From JAWPMT01 sp965267435 (GTDB lineage Bacteria > Bacteroidota > Bacteroidia > Cytophagales > Cyclobacteriaceae), in contig OZ253960.1 in assembly GCA_965267435.1 (NCBI GenBank), positions 5,580,001 through 5,644,000 of the forward strand: a DNA stretch of 64,000 bases. The letters are read 5' to 3'. The notes beneath the pieces are model-generated. The model searched no databases. It had not been told where the DNA came from and saw nothing but the letters and a program-made list of their open reading frames with translations. The translations under genes were made by a program, and so were the position numbers. Of this stretch, positions 58,205 through 64,000 are shown in pieces. Each line of letters starts with the position of its first letter. Positions within the stretch are counted from its first letter, which is position 1.

Positions 58205-59071
58205 TTACTTCAGCGAAGCGATCAGGTCTTCGTTTCTTTTGATGTAGCCGAAGTCTCCCGCCGAGTTGGCTTTTGCTGCTGCCAAGGACATTTCAGCCGT
58301 CGCGATGGCATCTTTCTTATTACCCATTGCTGCGAGGATGCGAGCCTTGGTATGGACATTCCAAAACTGCTTGGAATTCTCACCCACTGCCAGGTACATA
58401 TCGACCCACTCCAGTGCCTGGTTCAGATCCTTGCCAGCCGCAAGGTAATAGTTGGCAGCCTGCATGTAGTTGCCAGGACGCACTTGAGTTTTCTGAGCAA
58501 TATCCTCCATTACCTGCTTATCGAAGTCAACCTTCATTGGCACCTTAATGGAAACGTCAGCCCAAGCCAACTCGATGGCTGCGCTGGTGTTGTCCTCGCT
58601 GATGTCGGCAATATTAAAGGTCAAGGTCTCCACCTGCGGAGAGGCCGCCATAGGCTTCACAGTGGTGCGAAGTACCTCCTTTGAATTATCATAGCCAGCG
58701 ACGTTGCCACCAAGGCTGACATCCGAGTAGAGCATGAATTGCCACTCGTCCTTGCCAGGGACTGTGAAGATCAGATACTCACCTGCCTCGACTTTCGTGC
58801 CGGCAATGTCGACATCTGTACTGAAGGAAATAACGGAACCTTGGTTGGCACCGGACCTCCATGTCTGGCCATAAGGCTGCAGAAAGTCGCTGCCTTCACC
58901 AAAGATCTTGCGACCTTTTACCTTGGGGCGAGAGTAGTCAATCTTGACGTCAGTAAGCCCCACTGTGCTACTTACAGATCCCGCCGGGCTAGGCTGGGGG
59001 GTTGTGATCTGTGCTTCACATGTAAAGCTGATTGCAGCTACTAGTACAACTGCTAGTATTAAGTTTTTCAT
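58205..59071 (-). CDS. Exported DUF2911 protein
   Basis: A 288-aa protein starting at ATG 59071 (MKNLILAVVLVAAISFTCEAQ, a signal peptide). An in-frame ATG 24 bases earlier only adds MNLTKYYF. The DUF2911 domain covers about 25-180: VGLTDVKIDYSRPKVKGRKIFG, PYGQTWRSGANQGSVISFST, YLIFTVPGKDEWQFMLYSD and IELAWADVSIKVPM. The C-terminal third is helical and TPR-like (NYYLAAGKDLNQALEWVDMY, WNVHTKARILAAMGNKKDAI). The family is widespread in Bacteroidota and has no established function. Single-gene transcript with its own terminator. Confidence 0.85.
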   Translation of the reverse strand: MKNLILAVVLVAAISFTCEAQITTPQPSPAGSVSSTVGLTDVKIDYSRPKVKGRKIFGEGSDFLQPYGQTWRSGANQGSVISFSTDVDIAGTKVEAGEYLIFTVPGKDEWQFMLYSDVSLGGNVAGYDNSKEVLRTTVKPMAASPQVETLTFNIADISEDNTSAAIELAWADVSIKVPMKVDFDKQVMEDIAQKTQVRPGNYMQAANYYLAAGKDLNQALEWVDMYLAVGENSKQFWNVHTKARILAAMGNKKDAIATAEMSLAAAKANSAGDFGYIKRNEDLIASLK

Positions 59072-59203
59072 GAAATAGTATTTGGTTAAGTTCATTAAAA
59101 CGTGACGGAAAATTACAGCTTTGGTTCTTCCCTATCAACAGCTTTCCTTTATGTCATGACAAAAGGCTGTTCCTTCCTTCCAAAGAACCTTTCTAACTAG
59201 CTT

Positions 59204-59221
59204 TATGTAACTAGTTACGTA
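59204..59221. promoter_or_regulatory. Palindromic operator upstream of the MarR-GNAT gene
   Basis: A perfect 12-base palindrome GTAACTAGTTAC (59207-59218) extended to 18 bases with one mismatched pair. It is 14 bases before the MarR-GNAT ATG; a TAACTAG half-site lies just upstream at 59194. MarR proteins bind such palindromes, so autorepression is likely. Confidence 0.55.
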
Positions 59222-59234
59222 TATAACTACCAAC

Positions 59235-60188
59235 ATGCATATTTTCACTGAAATGGGTCGTACCGCTATTGGAAGCAGACTCAGAAGATTGAGCGAATGG
59301 ATCTCCGATGATATTGCAAGACTGTATGAGACTTATGGTGTCCATTTGCAGCCAAAGTGGTTTCCAGTCTTATATCTGCTGTCAGACAAAGAGCCACGCG
59401 CCATTACGGCAATTGCTGAGTTTATCGGACAATCTCATCCCTCTGTAAGCAAGATCGCGAGAGAGTTGGTCTCAGCCGGACTGGTCTCGGAATCGAAAAA
59501 TGAACAAGATGGCCGCCAGAACCTGATCAGAATCCGTGAGCAGGGCTCTATCGAATGGGAGCGGATGCAGCCCCAAATCAAAGATGTGCGAGCTGCCATT
59601 GATGAAATGATGACTCAAACGAATCACGATCTGCTTTCGGCTATTGAAGAGTGGGAGTATTTGCTTGGCGAAGAAACGCTGCAACACAGAACGCTCCGGC
59701 AAAAAAAAGAGCGAGAAAGTATTGGTGTGTCCATAGTGCCCTACAACAGTGCTTACCGCCAGGCGTTCCACGACCTCAACAAGGCTTGGATTGACCAATA
59801 CTTTACGATGGAGCCTTCTGATGAGAGGTCTCTATCACACCCTGAGGAGAACATCATTGCGGCCGGTGGGGAAATATGGGTGGCGATTGATGATGGACAA
59901 CCTGTGGGAGTTTGTGCTCTGGTTGTGCTGCCAGAGGACTTTCCCTACGATTTTGAGCTGAGCAAGATGGCGGTTGATCCAGCTGTACGTGGCAAGAGTA
60001 TAGGTTATCTCCTGGGTCAAACGATCATTGAGCGGGCGCGGTCCCGAGGGGGTAAGTCTCTCTTCCTCGAGAGCAATACGGTACTGGAACCAGCTATTAA
60101 CCTATACAGGAAACTGGGATTTCGAAAAGTGGCACAAGGAGCCTCGAATTACGATCGGTCAAACATCCAGATGGCGTTGACTCTTTAG
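59235..60188 (+). CDS. MarR regulator fused to a GNAT acetyltransferase
   Basis: A 317-aa two-domain protein. Residues 1-150 form a MarR-type winged helix (RLRRLSEWISDDIARLYETY, recognition region GQSHPSVSKIARELVSAGLV, wing ESKNEQDGRQNLIRI). Residues about 160-317 form a GNAT domain with the acetyl-CoA loop MAVDPAVRGKSIGYLLGQ and the ending LEPAINLYRKLGFRKV. This fusion is found in many bacteria; the effector and the acetylated substrate are unknown. A palindromic site lies directly upstream. Its stop overlaps by four bases the end of a convergent small gene. Confidence 0.9.
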   Translation: MHIFTEMGRTAIGSRLRRLSEWISDDIARLYETYGVHLQPKWFPVLYLLSDKEPRAITAIAEFIGQSHPSVSKIARELVSAGLVSESKNEQDGRQNLIRIREQGSIEWERMQPQIKDVRAAIDEMMTQTNHDLLSAIEEWEYLLGEETLQHRTLRQKKERESIGVSIVPYNSAYRQAFHDLNKAWIDQYFTMEPSDERSLSHPEENIIAAGGEIWVAIDDGQPVGVCALVVLPEDFPYDFELSKMAVDPAVRGKSIGYLLGQTIIERARSRGGKSLFLESNTVLEPAINLYRKLGFRKVAQGASNYDRSNIQMALTL

Positions 60189-60529
60189 CGTGGATCGCTC
60201 TTCCTGCGCTTTTGGCCTCCCAATATATTAAAGGCATCGACGAGTAGATAAGTACCTGTGATGCCGGTAGCACCTCCCGCCACCAACAGTACTTGCCCAA
60301 GCTGGTCATTTTCGCGACCGAGCATGAGCCCACCAGCAATGGTGATGGAATACCCGAGTGTAGAGACGAGGATGCCTGTCTGAAATTGCCTGCGAGTTCG
60401 ATCCATCCGCAGGTCCAGTTCCTGCGTTTTAAGTTCCAGGGCCAATACCTGGCGGCGCAATGAATCGATGTCTTGAGCATGTGCCACCTGGCATCCTAAC
60501 ATGACAATGATCAAAACCAGAGTTCTCAT
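60185..60529 (-). CDS. Small exported coiled-coil and membrane protein
   Basis: A 114-aa protein with signal peptide MRTLVLIIVMLGCQVAHAQ. A heptad-like helix follows (DSLRRQVLALELKTQELDLRMDR cut across residues 22-44). Two glycine-rich membrane segments come next (GILVSTLGYSITIAGGLML and LLVAGGATGITGTYLLVDAF), then a basic tail (GGQKRRKSDPR). Not a recognised family. It overlaps the LytTR regulator gene by four bases, so it is the third gene of the kinase-regulator operon. It may be an accessory or target membrane protein of that system (inference). Confidence 0.65.
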   Translation of the reverse strand: MRTLVLIIVMLGCQVAHAQDIDSLRRQVLALELKTQELDLRMDRTRRQFQTGILVSTLGYSITIAGGLMLGRENDQLGQVLLVAGGATGITGTYLLVDAFNILGGQKRRKSDPR

Positions 60530-61290
60530 TTTTCAAACCACTTTTTAAATTCCTGAACCTTTTCCCTACTGACAATAAGCTCATCGATCTGTCCGGACTG
60601 CAGTTGTAGGATCAGTCGCTGATTGCTGTAGGCCTTCATCAATTCGATCGCTTCAATATTGACGATCATTTGTCGATTGATCCGAAAGAATTGCTCGGGG
60701 TCCAAGAGGTCACGCATCAATTCATCCAGCGTGAATTCGGTAATGTACTTTTTCCCCGGCTGCTCATCGTGCAAATAGACGATCCTATTCTCAGTGCTGA
60801 AATACGTGATGTCGCCGACTGCTTTATTGAAAAACTTCGTGCCATTCCTGACAAGGAAACGCTCGCGATATTTCCGAGGAGATTCGAGGTATTGTTTGAG
60901 CCTTTCTGTGTCAATTACGAAGTTTCGTTGCTTCAGAATGTGCTTATACTTTTTGATGGCCTGATCCAGATCTTCCAGTCGAACGGGCTTGAGGAGGTAG
61001 TCCAGGCTGTTTACCTTGAATGCCTTCAAAGTGTATTCGTCGTACGCCGTGGTAAATATTACGGGTGCATCGAATGTCACTTTGTCGAAAATGTTGAAAC
61101 TCAAACCATCTGCCAGCTGAATATCACAAAACAAAAGATCGACTTCACCTCCATTAGACTCCAGAAATGATACCGTCTCCCTCACGGTATCAAACTGCGC
61201 AATGACTTCAATACTCTCATCGGCTTGCGACACCAGGGAATTTAATCTGTCCGCTGCAAGCTGTTCGTCTTCTACAATGATTGCTTTCAT
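60526..61290 (-). CDS. LytTR-family response regulator
   Basis: A 254-aa DNA-binding response regulator. Receiver domain (1-120): acidic pocket E7/D8/E9, phosphoacceptor D56 in LLFCDIQLADG, VIFTTAYDEYTLKAF and the lysine in DYLLKPV. LytTR DNA-binding domain (about 150-254): RFLVRNGTKFFNKAVGDITY, FFRINRQMIVNIEAIELM and the final strand before SREKVQEFKKWF. It overlaps the upstream sensor kinase and the downstream small gene by four bases each, so it belongs to a tightly coupled three-gene operon. Target genes are not evident from the sequence. Confidence 0.93.
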   Translation of the reverse strand: MKAIIVEDEQLAADRLNSLVSQADESIEVIAQFDTVRETVSFLESNGGEVDLLFCDIQLADGLSFNIFDKVTFDAPVIFTTAYDEYTLKAFKVNSLDYLLKPVRLEDLDQAIKKYKHILKQRNFVIDTERLKQYLESPRKYRERFLVRNGTKFFNKAVGDITYFSTENRIVYLHDEQPGKKYITEFTLDELMRDLLDPEQFFRINRQMIVNIEAIELMKAYSNQRLILQLQSGQIDELIVSREKVQEFKKWFEK

Positions 61291-62288
61291 GATTCTACCT
61301 CTATCAATGGGATCTTAACTGTGAACTTTCCATTGGCATGCACGATAACCGGATTCTTCTTGCTTAGAAATGCATATCGGTTCCGAATGTTATTAAGGCC
61401 GACATACGACGACTCTTCTCTCTGCTCTTTTAGCTGAATATTGTTTTCTACGACGATGTGGTTGTCTTCTGACTTGATCCAAACGTGAAGGGGTGATTTT
61501 TTCGAAACTTCGTTGTGCTTGATGGCATTCTCGATGAGAAGCTGCAAGGCGGATGGAGCAATGTACTTGTCTTCCGCCTGGGGAGATATGCGACTTTCTA
61601 TGATGAGATTGTCCAGGAACCGGATCTTTACGAGATATATATATGCCTCCAGAAAGTTCAACTCCTCATAAAGGGGAACGAGCTTGTTGTCCTGATTCTT
61701 CAGCAGGTACCTATATACTTGAGACAGCTGCTCGATGAACTTCGAGGCTTTGTCCGCATCCTGATAGACCAAAGTGGACAAGACATTGAAGCTATTGAAT
61801 AAAAAATGAGGATTGATTTGCTTTCTCAGTGCGTCAAATTGCGCCTCGGCTGATTGCATACGAAAGCGTTCGGTTCGTACCTCGAAGAGATGAACGCGCC
61901 TCCTGAAGTACATTATCGCATTGATGCAATGCAAGAACAGGTTGATGCGGAAGTTGAAACCGACGATCTGTTTGAAGTGCGATTCATCAGAATCAGATAA
62001 GATATTCGAGAGCCAGGACCCCCCTGCAGATAGAATGAATATGAGCAATAGGGATAACCCGAAGTGGAGTATCAGTGGGCGGTATTCACTGCTGTCAGTC
62101 TCTTTGTAGCAGAATGATGCGATCAACCGGTTACCTTCCCAGACGAGAAGTACAAAGGCGAAGATGTAAATCGCCAAGGCCAGGTCACCGGCTGCCACCA
62201 GGGAGTCACCCTCGGTGAATTTGAGGTTGGCAAAGGAATAGAGTGCCAACAACAGCACATACAGATATCTATGTGGGGTCTGGAACAT
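61287..62288 (-). CDS. LytS/YehU-type membrane sensor histidine kinase
   Basis: A 333-aa sensor with about four membrane helices (roughly 8-24, 36-55, 72-95, 108-130) and no separate extracellular sensor domain. The His_kinase motif is DALRKQINPHFLFNSFNVLS, with the phosphorylated His161. The ATPase part has the N box LLIENAIKHNEVSKK and the G-type GLNNIRNRYAFLS. The cognate partner is the LytTR regulator whose start overlaps its stop by four bases. The signal is unknown; the small membrane-only sensor suggests membrane-state or small-ligand sensing (inference). Confidence 0.92.
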   Translation of the reverse strand: MFQTPHRYLYVLLLALYSFANLKFTEGDSLVAAGDLALAIYIFAFVLLVWEGNRLIASFCYKETDSSEYRPLILHFGLSLLLIFILSAGGSWLSNILSDSDESHFKQIVGFNFRINLFLHCINAIMYFRRRVHLFEVRTERFRMQSAEAQFDALRKQINPHFLFNSFNVLSTLVYQDADKASKFIEQLSQVYRYLLKNQDNKLVPLYEELNFLEAYIYLVKIRFLDNLIIESRISPQAEDKYIAPSALQLLIENAIKHNEVSKKSPLHVWIKSEDNHIVVENNIQLKEQREESSYVGLNNIRNRYAFLSKKNPVIVHANGKFTVKIPLIEVES

Positions 62289-62304
62289 AGTCTTCCAGTA
62301 TAAA

Positions 62305-62345
62305 CCAGTAATCCCCCCATCGGTTTGATCCGATGAGGGGATTTG
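62305..62345. terminator. Hairpin between the fasciclin and kinase genes
   Basis: AATCCCC..ATCGG and CCGATGAGGGGATT arms with a short loop. It lies just after the fasciclin stop on the minus strand and may end that transcript. No good T-run follows on the minus strand, so termination strength is uncertain. Confidence 0.45.
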
Positions 62346-62354
62346 TTTACCGGA

Positions 62355-63815
62355 TTATGGTAAGATTACTTTGTCTATTGTGTGAATGACACCATTGGTG
62401 CCGATTACGTCAGTGCCAATGATGTTAGCGATATTGTCGCTATCAAGTGTGAGTGCCGCATCAGTTTCGGTAATGGTCAGTGTACCCAGGTCTACTGTGA
62501 ATGAGCCTCCAAGACTGCTCACTGTAGGAGATGTAAGGTTCGGTAGATCGGTGGACAGCACTTGCGCGCCAGCGACTACATGGTACTTCAGCACCGCCTC
62601 TAGCGTACCGATGCCAACAGCTGCGATCAGACCATCCAGATCCTGTACACCTGCAGTCTGATAGAGCGCTTCGAAAGCCGCATCAGTAGGTGCGAAGAGA
62701 GTGAAAGGTCCGCTGTCAGTGCCTCCTAGGATGGTAGCCAATGGATCGGTTCCACTATCTCCCTCTACAGCTACTACCGCCGCTACTAGTTGAGTGAACT
62801 CGGCATTTGTGGACTGCGAAAGATTGATAGCGATGTCTACGATGTCATTAGGAACAGGCTGGCTCAAGGTTCTACCCAAAACGTGAACGACACCATTGCT
62901 GGCTTCTACGTCGGTAGCAATTACCTGAGAGCTGGCATTGAGGAAGACACCGTCATTGTTGATGCTGAGAAAGACATCACCATTCAGCGTCTCGATAGCG
63001 CTACCAGTTGCTGGCAATTCTGAGGCCATTACCTCTGCTCCCAACACGTGGTAGAGAAGCAATGCTTCAAGGTCTTCGTTACTTATACCATCCAGACTTG
63101 TGATTCCGGCAGCGGCAAAAGCGTCATCAGTAGGCGCAAATACTGTAAGATTGGCCTCAGGATTGATGAGTGTCTCCAACAGTCCGGCCTGGACTACTGC
63201 AGCCGTCAGGATTTCGAAGTCAGTGCTGAAATAAGCAGGCTCTACGACGGTATTCACGATGCTCGCTTCCAATGAAGGTACGAGAACGGCATCAACGATG
63301 TGTACAATACCATTCACGGCATTGACATCGGCAGAAATCACATTGCTGCTGTTGATCGCCACTGAAGACCCAGAGATAGAAACACTGATAGATTCTCCGT
63401 TCAAAAGGGTTCCGGCAGTCTGTCCGTCAGATAGGTCAGTCGAGGCAATTGCTGCGCCACTGACGACGTGGTAGCTCAGGATTCGCTCCAAAACACTTGT
63501 AGGGATATCATCCAGACTGCTTTGTCCGATGACATCGAGGAGCTGTGCGAAGGCTTCGTTCGTCGGCGCGAATACCGTGAACGTCCCGTTTTCATCTGCT
63601 AGCGTATTGACAAATCCATCTACACGCGTCAGGGCATCTACAAGGATGCTGAGGTCAGAAGAGCTCTGTGCCACCTGCACAATGGAGTCGGTGACTTGAG
63701 GGCTGCTGCCACTGTCATCATCTGAACATGACAGAATAAGAGTGGCGCCAAGAATTGTCCCGGCTATTATGCTCAAGGACTTCAGGAATGATCTTTCGAA
63801 TGCTGTTTTCATCAT
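62355..63815 (-). CDS. Lipoprotein with three fasciclin (FAS1) domains
   Basis: A 486-aa lipoprotein: the signal LSIIAGTILGATLILSC puts the acylated cysteine at residue 30, followed by SDDDSGSS. Three FAS1 domains follow (about 45-180, 185-320, 325-486). Each has the H1 motif NGTFTVFAPTNEAFAQL, NLTVFAPTDDAFA or PFTLFAPTDAAFEAL, the YHVV/YHVLG strand, and the H2 motif NGIVHIVDAVLVP, NGVVHVLGR or NGVIHTIDKVILP. FAS1 domains mediate adhesion, so it is likely a surface or periplasmic binding protein. The region upstream (63816-64000) has no clear promoter. Confidence 0.93.
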   Translation of the reverse strand: MMKTAFERSFLKSLSIIAGTILGATLILSCSDDDSGSSPQVTDSIVQVAQSSSDLSILVDALTRVDGFVNTLADENGTFTVFAPTNEAFAQLLDVIGQSSLDDIPTSVLERILSYHVVSGAAIASTDLSDGQTAGTLLNGESISVSISGSSVAINSSNVISADVNAVNGIVHIVDAVLVPSLEASIVNTVVEPAYFSTDFEILTAAVVQAGLLETLINPEANLTVFAPTDDAFAAAGITSLDGISNEDLEALLLYHVLGAEVMASELPATGSAIETLNGDVFLSINNDGVFLNASSQVIATDVEASNGVVHVLGRTLSQPVPNDIVDIAINLSQSTNAEFTQLVAAVVAVEGDSGTDPLATILGGTDSGPFTLFAPTDAAFEALYQTAGVQDLDGLIAAVGIGTLEAVLKYHVVAGAQVLSTDLPNLTSPTVSSLGGSFTVDLGTLTITETDAALTLDSDNIANIIGTDVIGTNGVIHTIDKVILP

Positions 63816-64000
63816 ATTTCGTGATTTTGTAATCGATGAAAAGAACAGCCTTCAGGTCATGTTGATCAGTAGAAAATGACCGAACCGTCTAGTTCGATAG
63901 CCTCAATTGAGTAATTAAAAGCTCGAATTGCGCTGGGAGATAGGCTCAAATTACATCTTCGTACACACTTGTGACATTTCATGACATACGTTGACTGTCG

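Overview
The window is chromosomal DNA from a Bacteroidota bacterium, most likely a gliding or surface-associated member of the Cytophagales. The evidence is type IX secretion (T9SS) sorting domains of both types, PorP/SprF and OmpA-PD40 envelope proteins, a tmRNA tag ending in ALAA style (GESNYAMAA), promoters of the TTTG/TAnnTTTG class, and a generally poor Shine-Dalgarno context. No insertion sequence, phage, CRISPR array or rRNA was seen. The only RNA genes recognised are the tmRNA and a SAM riboswitch.

Layout: (1) 1-1.3 kb holds a type II NADH dehydrogenase. (2) 1.5-22.7 kb is a surface-adhesin operon: a lone receiver-domain protein, a PorE-like TPR/PD40/OmpA protein, a 5821-residue T9SS type B adhesin, and a PorP/SprF-type partner. 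The adhesin contains 37 exactly phased 276-bp repeats followed by ten 294-bp Ig-like repeats. (3) 22.8-28.6 kb holds tmRNA (ssrA), a membrane protein, a PD40 lipoprotein, a nitrilase, dnaX with a probable programmed frameshift at ten adenines, and a SiaC-family protein. (4) 29-43.2 kb encodes two tandem T9SS type A secreted proteins built from LamG-like modules (eight in one, one in the other). (5) 43.2-48 kb holds a LysM lytic transglycosylase and an O-methyltransferase, divergent from lpdA, followed by a GNAT acetyltransferase. (6) 48.3-51.9 kb is a methionine operon (metY-metX-hom) on the minus strand, with a strong promoter, a SAM-I riboswitch and a 51-codon membrane ORF between aptamer and metY. 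(7) 52-58 kb holds a lipoprotein esterase, a cluster of dispersed palindromic repeats around a small leucine-rich-repeat ORF, and an FtsX/MacB-type permease. (8) 58.2-63.8 kb holds a DUF2911 protein, a MarR-GNAT fusion, a LytS/LytR-type two-component operon with a small membrane protein, and a three-domain fasciclin lipoprotein.

The dominant theme is the cell surface. Nearly half of the window encodes giant T9SS cargo, and the first adhesin sits with the outer-membrane proteins expected to present it. The most unusual observations are the indel-free and internally duplicated 37-unit repeat array, the A10 slip site in dnaX together with loss of the zinc-binding cysteines, the small ORF placed five bases after the SAM aptamer, and several intergenic elements made of 7-bp repeats that invert at the centre. 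All assignments come from reading the sequence. No database search or folding calculation was run.
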